The notes beneath the pieces are model-generated. The model did no database searches. It was not told the DNA's origin and saw only the letters and a list, made by a program, of their open reading frames with translations. This document shows positions 24,805 through 32,326 of a DNA stretch of 36,427 nt, in pieces. How positions within the stretch are numbered: the first letter of the stretch is position 1; each line of letters begins with the position of its first letter. Source of the DNA: Chitinophaga pinensis (lineage in GTDB: Bacteria > Bacteroidota > Bacteroidia > Chitinophagales > Chitinophagaceae); the NCBI GenBank assembly GCA_945865645.1, contig CAMBEI010000021.1, forward strand, positions 1 through 36,427, written 5' to 3'. Made by a program: the position numbers and the translations under genes.

Positions 24805-25833
24805 ATGCCTCACTTTAATTGGAATGACACCAAAAATTTAATTAACAAACTTACTTTTAGGCGATTTATTAATGGCGGCAAAGTATTAGTTAGTTTTTAT
24901 GCTAGTCGATTATTAAATAGGTCTATACAATGGGGTTATCCCGTATCTATTTCTTTTGAACCTACTACAAGCTGTAATCTTCGCTGTCCTGAGTGCCCTA
25001 GTGGTTTAAGGGAATTTTCGCGTGAAACGGGGATGTTGCAAAATGATTTTTTTAAAAAAACAATTGACGATATTCATAAAGATTTATTGTATCTCATTTT
25101 TTATTTTCAAGGAGAGCCTTACCTAAATCCTGATTTTTTAGAGATGGTAAAATATGCCAATACAAAAAATATATATACAGCTACATCCACCAATGCACAT
25201 TATTTAAATGATGAAGTGGCAAAAAAAACGGTAGAGAGCGGATTGGATCGATTAATTATTTCTATTGATGGTACTACGCAAGATGTTTATCAGCAATACC
25301 GAGTAGGTGGTAATTTGGAAAAAGTATTGGAAGGGGCTAAGAATATTATGAAGTGGAAAAAAGAATTGAAAAGTAAAACCCCATTTGTGTTTTTTCAATT
25401 TTTAGTAGTTAAACCAAACGAGCATCAAATTGATGATATTAAGCGATTGGCAAAAGAAATTGGTGTTGATGAGGTACGCTTTAAAACTGCACAGATTTAT
25501 CAATATGAAACAGACCCCAACAAACTTATCCCAAGCATAGATAAATTTAGCCGTTATAAGAAAAATACTGATGGGAGTTATACAGCTAAAAATAAATTGG
25601 CTAACCATTGCTGGAAAATGCAACATGCTAATGTAATTACCTGGAATGGACTAGTAGTTCCCTGCTGTTTTGATAAAGATGCCACCCACCAATTAGGTAA
25701 TTTAAAGAATCAATCTTTTAAAGAAATATGGCATAATGATAATTATAAACAGTTTAGGAGTGAGTTGATTAAAAGCAGAAAAAATATTGATATTTGTGCC
25801 AACTGCAGTGAAGGTGTTTCTGTTTGGAAATAA
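24805..25833 (+). CDS. Radical SAM/SPASM-domain protein
   Basis: Start at ATG 24805 (a TTG at 24799 is in frame but lies inside the -7 element). 342 aa. Radical SAM cluster motif CNLRCPEC (C57, C61, C64), then the usual (beta/alpha) barrel with the SIDGTTQDVY segment, and a C-terminal SPASM-like region with further Cys (HCWKMQHA, VVPCCFDKD, ICANC) for auxiliary iron-sulfur clusters. Such enzymes modify peptides, proteins or sugars. The adjacent genes (GHL10 protein, DegT aminotransferase) do not encode an obvious precursor peptide, so the substrate is open; a role in sugar or cell-surface modification is as plausible as peptide maturation. Confidence 0.92.
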   Translation: MPHFNWNDTKNLINKLTFRRFINGGKVLVSFYASRLLNRSIQWGYPVSISFEPTTSCNLRCPECPSGLREFSRETGMLQNDFFKKTIDDIHKDLLYLIFYFQGEPYLNPDFLEMVKYANTKNIYTATSTNAHYLNDEVAKKTVESGLDRLIISIDGTTQDVYQQYRVGGNLEKVLEGAKNIMKWKKELKSKTPFVFFQFLVVKPNEHQIDDIKRLAKEIGVDEVRFKTAQIYQYETDPNKLIPSIDKFSRYKKNTDGSYTAKNKLANHCWKMQHANVITWNGLVVPCCFDKDATHQLGNLKNQSFKEIWHNDNYKQFRSELIKSRKNIDICANCSEGVSVWK

Positions 25834-25889
25834 TTGGGTACTTAAAGAAAAGCATAAAAACAAATTGATTAGATTAATTAAAAATAATT

Positions 25890-27116
25890 ATGAAATTTTA
25901 TACTTACCGATTATCGCTTGTTGTTAATTACTTGTTGTTAATCATCTGTTATCTATCCCCTACTATATTATTTTCTCAGATAAAAACTGAATTCCGTGGC
26001 GTATGGATTGCTACTATTGATAATATTGATTGGCCATCAAAAGGAAATTTTAATTCCGATTCGCAAAAAGTTGAATTTATTAGGTTATTAGATATGCATA
26101 AAAGAAATGGCATAAACGCTGTAATTGTTCAAATTAGACCGGTTTCTGATGCTTTTTATCCATCTCCATACGAGCCCTGGAGCGAGTTTCTTACAGGTAA
26201 ACAAGGGCAAGCGCCGGTGCCATATTACGATCCATTGGCCTTTATGATAACAGAGACGCATAAACGTGGTATACAATTTCATGCATGGATGAATCCTTAC
26301 CGAGCTATATTTAATATCAATACATCTTCTATCGCTTCAACTCATATCACCACCATTCATCCCGAATGGTTTTTAACCTATGGTGATAAAAAATATTTTG
26401 ACCCCGGTAATAAAGAGGCACAACAATATTTAGCCAATATAGTAAAAGATGTAGTTAGTCGTTATGCAATTGATGCGATTCATTTTGATGATTATTTTTA
26501 TCCTTATAAAATTACAGGAAAAGAATTTCCAGATTTTACAAGCTTTCGTAAATATGGTAATGGAATGAATAAAGATGATTGGAGACGAAGTAATACCGAT
26601 TCAATAATTTGTATATTAAGCGGAATTATTAAAAATCAGAATTCCACATGCCAATTTGGTATAAGTCCCTTTGGGGTTTGGCGTAACCAAGATAGGGACC
26701 CAATTAATGGGAGTAAAACAAATGGGGCACAAACTAATTACGATGATCTTTATGCGGATATATTATTATGGCTTAGGAAAGGTTGGATTGATTATGTAGC
26801 ACCACAATTATACTGGGAATTTGGCCATAAAATAGCCCCTTACGAAATTTTACTTGATTGGTGGGGTAAGCATAGTTATGGCAGAAACTGTTATATTGGC
26901 TTGGGTATTTACCGGGCTAATAGTAATAACTCTTGGAAAGATATTACCCAATTACCACGCATGATTGAGGCTTTACGCAATACCCCTAATATACAGGGTA
27001 TGGTTTTTTTTAGTAGCAAAACCTTTGAAAAAAATCCAAACGGATGGGGCGATTCGCTTCGTCTAAATTATTTTAAAGACCCAGTAAAAATGCCTGCGAT
27101 GCCTTGGTTAAAATAG
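25890..27116 (+). CDS. Secreted GHL10 (DUF187) glycosyl-hydrolase-like protein
   Basis: 408 aa. Signal peptide/anchor at residues 7-29 ending FSQ, then the GHL10 signature TEFRGVWIATIDNIDWPS, the NGINAVIVQIRPVSDAFYPS strand, GIQFHAWMNPYR, and the DAIHFDDYFYP segment with acidic residues in the expected active-site position. PF02638 enzymes act on peptidoglycan-derived or other glycan chains in the periplasm. It lies between the radical SAM gene (56 nt) and the DegT gene (103 nt). No catalytic residue appears lost, though the exact catalytic pair is not certain. Confidence 0.9.
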   Translation: MKFYTYRLSLVVNYLLLIICYLSPTILFSQIKTEFRGVWIATIDNIDWPSKGNFNSDSQKVEFIRLLDMHKRNGINAVIVQIRPVSDAFYPSPYEPWSEFLTGKQGQAPVPYYDPLAFMITETHKRGIQFHAWMNPYRAIFNINTSSIASTHITTIHPEWFLTYGDKKYFDPGNKEAQQYLANIVKDVVSRYAIDAIHFDDYFYPYKITGKEFPDFTSFRKYGNGMNKDDWRRSNTDSIICILSGIIKNQNSTCQFGISPFGVWRNQDRDPINGSKTNGAQTNYDDLYADILLWLRKGWIDYVAPQLYWEFGHKIAPYEILLDWWGKHSYGRNCYIGLGIYRANSNNSWKDITQLPRMIEALRNTPNIQGMVFFSSKTFEKNPNGWGDSLRLNYFKDPVKMPAMPWLK

Positions 27117-27166
27117 TCTAAAATTCCTTGCCTATCTAATCTACTAGTCCCTAGTGTTTCAAGGTC

Positions 27167-27198
27167 TTTGACACCACCAATCATTTTATCTACCTTTG
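27167..27198 (+). promoter_or_regulatory. Promoter of the DegT aminotransferase gene
   Basis: TTTG (27167-27170), 20-nt spacer, TACCTTTG (27191-27198): a full match to the Bacteroidota consensus, 21 nt before ATG 27220. It shows this gene has its own promoter even if upstream read-through occurs. Confidence 0.8.
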
Positions 27199-27219
27199 CC
27201 TTTATTAAACATATATAAC

Positions 27220-28431
27220 ATGCCCGGTTTTGAATTATTTGGTAAAGAAGAACGTAAAGAAGTAAACGATGTGCTGGAAACAGGTATCCTGATGCGGTAT
27301 GGTTTTGATGGCCCACGAAATGGTATTTGGAAAGCTAAAGAATTAGAAGAAGCTATTTGTGAAACCTTTGAATGTAAACACGCTCAATTGCTAAGTAGTG
27401 GTACAGCTGCATTAACTACTGCAATGTGCGCATTAGGCATTGGCTATGGTGACGAAGTAATTTTACCGGCTTTTACTTTTGTTGCCAGTTTTGAAGCAAT
27501 ATTAAGTGTGGGTGCTATACCCGTTTTTGTTGATGTGGATGATAGTTTAACTTTAGCACCGCAAGCCGTTCGTAATGCCATTACAGATAAAACCAAATGT
27601 ATTATGCCTGTGCATATGTGCGGCGGTATGGCAGATATGGATGCATTACAGGCAATTTGTAAGGACCATAATTTATTATTATTAGAAGATGCTTGCCAAA
27701 GTATTGGAGGTACCTATAAAGGAAAAAAATTAGGCAGTATTGGTGATGCAGGTACTTTTAGTTTTGATTTTGTAAAAACCATTACCTGTGCAGAGGGTGG
27801 TGTGGTAATAACCAACCGCGAAGATATTTATCTTGCAAGCGATGGCTATACCGACCATGGGCATAATCATAAAGGCGTAGATCGTGGAGCAGATTTGCAT
27901 CCATTTATCGGATACAATTTTAGAATAAGTGAATTGCATGCCGCAGTTGGTTTGGCACAAATAAAAAAGTTAGATACATTTTTAGCTATTCAGAAAAAAA
28001 ATCACGCTGTTTTAAAAAATGCACTTGCCGCTATCCCCGAAATTTCTTTTAGAAGAATACCTGATGAATCTGGCGACAGCTATACTTTTTTAAGTTGGTT
28101 TTTGCCAACAGAACAAGCTACCAAAGCTGTTGTAGAAGAATTAAAAACACAAAACATTTTAGCAGGTAATTTTTATTGGTTTAATAATAATTGGCATTAT
28201 ATTAGTAAATGGGATCACCTTAAAAATTCGGTTACATTAAATGGTCTGCATCCCGAATTAAAAGCTGCCGTAATACATCATGCAACTAAAGATTTTACTG
28301 CAAGCGATGCTATTATGAGTCGTTGTGTATCTACAGCAATTAGTTTGGCATGGACAGAGGCACAATTAAAAACAAAAGGAGAACAAATAGTTAATGTAAT
28401 TAATAAAGTGCTGCAAGAGCAAAAAATATAA
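27220..28431 (+). CDS. DegT/DnrJ/EryC1/StrS family PLP-dependent aminotransferase
   Basis: Start at ATG 27220, after a consensus promoter; a TTG at 27196 lies within it. 403 aa. Sugar aminotransferase features: LSSGTAALTTAM (phosphate-binding), EDACQS with Asp157 binding the pyridine N, and SFDFVKTITCAEGG with the Schiff-base Lys186. The usual F-S-F-x-x-x-K sequence is intact in spacing. Such enzymes aminate keto-sugars attached to nucleotides (for LPS, capsule or glycoprotein sugars), but some act on other ketones; the neighbourhood gives no sugar pathway, so the substrate is open. Confidence 0.93.
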   Translation: MPGFELFGKEERKEVNDVLETGILMRYGFDGPRNGIWKAKELEEAICETFECKHAQLLSSGTAALTTAMCALGIGYGDEVILPAFTFVASFEAILSVGAIPVFVDVDDSLTLAPQAVRNAITDKTKCIMPVHMCGGMADMDALQAICKDHNLLLLEDACQSIGGTYKGKKLGSIGDAGTFSFDFVKTITCAEGGVVITNREDIYLASDGYTDHGHNHKGVDRGADLHPFIGYNFRISELHAAVGLAQIKKLDTFLAIQKKNHAVLKNALAAIPEISFRRIPDESGDSYTFLSWFLPTEQATKAVVEELKTQNILAGNFYWFNNNWHYISKWDHLKNSVTLNGLHPELKAAVIHHATKDFTASDAIMSRCVSTAISLAWTEAQLKTKGEQIVNVINKVLQEQKI

Positions 28432-28476
28432 TATTATATATCAATCATTCAGTTTTAAATTTATCCATTGCGGTAA

Positions 28477-28887
28477 TTAGTACCAGGGTAAAAAAATACT
28501 GTTTGGTTTTTCTTCTAAATAATCATTATAAGACAAAGGGCCTAATCTAAACCTTAAAGGAATTTTTGTTGTCTTCTCAAACTGTAATTCCTGATTGCAA
28601 AAAAAACTCAAATTTTTTGTATAAAAATCAGGACTAATAATCGAAAAATTAATAGGATTAATTAAAAATAAGGGCTGGTTTATTTTTTTTGCCAACACGA
28701 TGGATGATCGATTAATATTACTAAATACCCCAAAAGAGTTTATATATCCGTTTTTGTAAAAAATTGGCTTAAAGTTAAATAATCTATTGTCTGAGGTTAA
28801 TTTAATAGATGAAATTTGGCAAAAAGCCCCTTTCCCTACAAAAATCATGCAGAAAATTATAATTTTAAAATTTTTACTGATTTTCAT
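28477..28887 (-). CDS. Secreted hypothetical protein
   Basis: 136 aa with a signal peptide (MKISKNFKIIIFCMIFVGKGAFC, cleaved near residue 23). The mature protein contains the sequence KIPLRFRLGPLSYNDYLEEK near its C-terminus, which I recognise as a short motif recurring in small exported proteins of Bacteroidota, without a known function. It is divergent from rpoN. A palindrome GTAAATTTAC (28900-28909), containing a -7-like element, sits 12 nt upstream of the start; similar to the one upstream of SCO1. Confidence 0.6.
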   Translation of the reverse strand: MKISKNFKIIIFCMIFVGKGAFCQISSIKLTSDNRLFNFKPIFYKNGYINSFGVFSNINRSSIVLAKKINQPLFLINPINFSIISPDFYTKNLSFFCNQELQFEKTTKIPLRFRLGPLSYNDYLEEKPNSIFLPWY

Positions 28888-28977
28888 ACTCTTATCTCTG
28901 TAAATTTACGTTCTTATCTAAAGCATGAATAACATTTTTTAAAATACATCAGTTTTTAACCCAGCCGATATGCAAAG

Positions 28978-30459
28978 ATGGCTTTAAGTCAGGGACTATA
29001 TCAAAGTCAATTACAAAAATTATCTCCTCAACAGATTCAGCTGATGAAACTGCTGCAGGTACCTACTGCCCTATTAGAAGAACGAATTAAAGAAGAATTA
29101 GAAGAAAATCCAGCTTTAGAAGAGGCAGAAGAAGGACATGAAACAGACTTTGATGAAAACAAAGACGAATTTACTGAAACCGACACTGAGAATATGGATG
29201 GTAGTGTGGATGAATATGAAAATATTGACATCAGTGAATATATAAATGAGGGTGATGATGAAGTGGGTGATTACAAATTAAAAGATAGCAATTACCCCGA
29301 AATTGACGAAAATAAGGTAATCCCAATAAAAGTAGAAACTGGTTTTAATGAATTAATGCTAGAGCAACTGGGTATGCTTACACTTAATGAGCAGGAGCAG
29401 AAAGTGGCTATTCAGATTATTGGCAATTTAGACGATGATGGTTATTTAAGAAGAGAATTTTCGGCTATTGTTGATGACTTAGCATTTCGACAAAATATTA
29501 CAACTACTGAAGAACAAATTGCGGAGTTGGTTTTAAAAATCCAACAGTTTGATCCACCAGGTATTGCTGCCAAAAGTCTTCAGGAATGTTTATTACTCCA
29601 ATTAAAAAGAAAATTGCATGAGGGTAAGCAGGTAGAAATGTGTATAAAGGTATTAGAAAATTACTTTGAAGAGTTTACTAAAAAACATTATGAAAAAATT
29701 CAGCGTGGGTATAATTTAAATCATGAACAGCTAAGGGAAGTAATAAATCAGATTATTAAATTAAATCCAAAACCCGCAGGAGCAGTTGATGAAAATGCCA
29801 GGGCTGAAAGCTATGTAGTTCCAGATTTTTTTATTTATAATAATGCAGGCAAACTTGAATTAACCCTAAATAATAAAAATGCGCCAGACCTTAGAATAAG
29901 TGAAGGCTATAGGGATATGCTAAATGAGTATGATCGTGGTAGCAAAAAAGACAAACGTCAAAAAGAAGCTGTTCTTTTTATTAAACAAAAAATTGATGCC
30001 GCCAAATGGTTTATTGATGCTATTAAACAGCGACAAAATACCCTTATGAATACGATGGAGTCGATCATGAATTATCAACATAATTTTTTTATTTCGGGCG
30101 AAGAAACAGATTTGCGTCCTATGATATTAAAACATATTGCAGAGGACACCAATCTTGATATTTCTACTGTTAGTCGAGTGGCAAATAGCAAATTTGTACA
30201 AACTGAATTTGGCACTTACCGACTTAAATTTTTCTTCAGCGAAAGTCTACAAACCGACAGCGGTGAAGAAGTTAGTACCCGAGAAGTTAAAAAGATATTA
30301 AGTGATTTAATAGTAGTAGAAGATAAAAAATCCCCTTACAGTGATGAAAAATTAACAGATATATTACAAGAAAAAGGATATAATATTGCACGTAGAACTG
30401 TTGCAAAATATAGAGAACAATTAAATATTTCAGTTGCCCGATTAAGAAAAGAATTATAA
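28978..30459 (+). CDS. rpoN: RNA polymerase sigma-54 factor
   Basis: 493 aa, usual length. Gln-rich activator-interacting region at the N-terminus (LQKLSPQQIQLMKLLQ, then EELEENPALEE), an acidic segment (about 45-85), the core-binding domain, the HTH region and a perfect RpoN box ARRTVAKYRE at 471-480. It directs RNA polymerase to -24/-12 promoters that need AAA+ enhancer-binding proteins. The start ATG 28978 gives the conserved MALSQGLYQSQLQ. It is 38 nt upstream of the PAP2-like gene. Confidence 0.98.
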   Translation: MALSQGLYQSQLQKLSPQQIQLMKLLQVPTALLEERIKEELEENPALEEAEEGHETDFDENKDEFTETDTENMDGSVDEYENIDISEYINEGDDEVGDYKLKDSNYPEIDENKVIPIKVETGFNELMLEQLGMLTLNEQEQKVAIQIIGNLDDDGYLRREFSAIVDDLAFRQNITTTEEQIAELVLKIQQFDPPGIAAKSLQECLLLQLKRKLHEGKQVEMCIKVLENYFEEFTKKHYEKIQRGYNLNHEQLREVINQIIKLNPKPAGAVDENARAESYVVPDFFIYNNAGKLELTLNNKNAPDLRISEGYRDMLNEYDRGSKKDKRQKEAVLFIKQKIDAAKWFIDAIKQRQNTLMNTMESIMNYQHNFFISGEETDLRPMILKHIAEDTNLDISTVSRVANSKFVQTEFGTYRLKFFFSESLQTDSGEEVSTREVKKILSDLIVVEDKKSPYSDEKLTDILQEKGYNIARRTVAKYREQLNISVARLRKEL

Positions 30460-30497
30460 TTTAATTACAAGTAAACTAATAAAGAAGAGAAAAATAA

Positions 30498-31199
30498 ATG
30501 GAATATACTACACAGAATAATGAAATGAAGGTAGCTTTAACGGAAGAGCAATATTTAAGCAATTTAAGATTCTCTAAATTTATAAAAATTTTTGCCCATT
30601 TTTTTTCTGTAGTCTTTCACCCATTATTTATTCCATTTTATGTAGTTATATTTTTAGTTTACGTACACCCTTCTTATTTTTCTGGATTTAGTTTTTATAC
30701 AAAATTTGAATTGTTAAGATCCACGGCTATAAATACAATATTATTTCCCGCATTTGCTTTATTGGTGATGAAAGGATTAGGGTTTGTAAAATCTATTTTT
30801 TTACATACCCAACAAGACAGGATTGGCCCATACCTTGCCAACATGATTTTTTATTTTTGGATGGCAAGGGTATGTTTTAATTTTAAACCAGAACTTACGC
30901 CAGTTTTGGCAACTTTTATGACAGGTGTTTTTCTTACAACAGCCGTAGCATTAATTGCCAATATTTTTTCTAAAATTAGTATGCACACCATTGGTTGTGG
31001 TGGTATGTTGGGTATTTTTATACTTATCATGAACAGTAATAGTATGTTAATGACCTGGCCATTATCAATCGCTTTATTAATAACGGGTATTGTTTGTACC
31101 TCCAGATTAATGGTAACTAATCATACCCAAAAAGATATTTATTTTGGATTAGTCGTTGGTTTATTATGCCAATTTACAGCAGCAATAGTTATTCTATAA
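30498..31199 (+). CDS. PAP2-like integral membrane protein
   Basis: 233 aa. A polar N-terminal segment of about 30 residues, then about six membrane helices. C-terminal half carries a PAP2-like arrangement: KISMHTIGCGG, then TSRLMVTNHTQKDIYFGLVVG with the S-R and the late His-x4-Asp. The first catalytic motif (KxxxxxxRP) is not obvious, so phosphatase activity is unsure. Directly downstream of rpoN in a likely two-gene transcript; this pairing is frequent in Bacteroidota, where the function is unknown. Confidence 0.65.
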   Translation: MEYTTQNNEMKVALTEEQYLSNLRFSKFIKIFAHFFSVVFHPLFIPFYVVIFLVYVHPSYFSGFSFYTKFELLRSTAINTILFPAFALLVMKGLGFVKSIFLHTQQDRIGPYLANMIFYFWMARVCFNFKPELTPVLATFMTGVFLTTAVALIANIFSKISMHTIGCGGMLGIFILIMNSNSMLMTWPLSIALLITGIVCTSRLMVTNHTQKDIYFGLVVGLLCQFTAAIVIL

Positions 31200-31345
31200 A
31201 TAATTAAGCTAAGTTGCTTTACTTAAAAAATCCAATATTGGATTATCCATATTCGCTAATTACATTTAACCTCCCAAAAAGAATTGTCGTCAAAATGGTT
31301 ATTCGTATTCAATTTAATCAACCCAATTAAGTATGTTTTACTCTC

Positions 31346-32086
31346 TTATTTTAAATGGTATTCGTTTTTTATAAAATCTATTAATTTTCTAGATTCTTCA
31401 ATTAATGCAGTCTCTTTTTTTTTTAACTAATCCAGTGTGATTTCTTACGTAATGCGCATTTGATGCTAGTAAATTAATTTGAATAGGATCATCAGTGAAT
31501 AATTTAGGGTTGTTTTTAGGGTATTCAAAAAATCTTCTTTTTGCATTTCTTGGAAAACCAAAGGATTAAAAACGCGCATTACCTGTTTTCTATAATCAGC
31601 AATAATAATATTATATTCATGGTCATTCAGGTATAAGACCTGCCTCATTAAAAGATCATATTGTAGTATTTTATCAGAAACATTTGAATTCCTTATTAAT
31701 CTGAAATTATCAGAATTCCTTAACTGTTGAATCGTTCTATCATTATAAGCCCAATGATTTTTTCTTGACCCAATTCTAGCTAACCAGTAAATATGTCCTG
31801 TTTCATTTGAATAGTTTGGTGATTTTAATATACTTATCAAAGTATCAAAATTGACTTCATTACTTTTTCTAATTTGAATATCTTTTTCAAGATTGTTTTT
31901 ATCTAGTTTAAGATCTTCAATCAATAAATAAATAAACTCTTTTTATCTTATCCCTTCAATATGGTGTTCTCTTATATTTTCGGCAAAGAAGCCTAGTGTA
32001 ACAGCTGTAAATAGCATTACAAACTCAATAATGTATTCAGACCATTTCTTTTTATGAGTTGGATGGTGTGGATGATGTACTTCCAT
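31346..32086 (-). pseudogene. Broken gene of a common Chitinophagaceae family (N-terminal TM, His-rich start)
   Basis: The minus strand from ATG 32084-32086 reads MEVHHPHHPTHKKKWSEYII, a membrane helix (FVMLFTAVTLGFFAENI), then REHHIEGIR and an in-frame TAA at 31943-31945. The frame then continues (IEDLKLDKNNLEKDIQIRK onward) for about 150 codons. At A6 (31527-31532) the coding frame shifts: the continuation EYPKNNPKLFTDDPIQINLL is in another frame, and at T10 (31415-31424) it shifts back, giving ETALIEESRKLIDFIKNEYH and a stop at 31346-31348. The proper full length is about 247 codons. One nonsense and two homopolymer shifts make this a pseudogene, or a gene broken by read errors at homopolymers plus a true nonsense. 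The intact family is a membrane-anchored protein of unknown function that I know from this group of bacteria. Confidence 0.75.
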
Positions 32087-32262
32087 ATTTTTATTTTGTA
32101 AATGAAAAAGAAAAGTAATTAACCTGTAGCATTAGTAACTTGAATTTACCCGTTTTCATAACAAACTCTACTGCGTAATTTGGGTTAAAAAATGATACTT
32201 ACTAGTATCGAAAGTTTACAATGATTTTACTACGAACAGTTTGTAGAAGATCTGGGTAATAA

Positions 32263-32294
32263 TTATCCCGTCAAATGATAGCTTGACGGGATAA
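32263..32294 (-). terminator. Hairpin terminator downstream of the TonB-dependent receptor
   Basis: Perfect 12-bp stem TTATCCCGTCAA / TTGACGGGATAA with an 8-nt loop, 33 nt downstream of the receptor gene's stop. The following minus-strand sequence is AT-rich but not a pure U-run, so termination may be assisted. Confidence 0.75.
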
Positions 32295-32326
32295 GTGAAT
32301 TATTCAATTCTAAATCAACCAAATTT

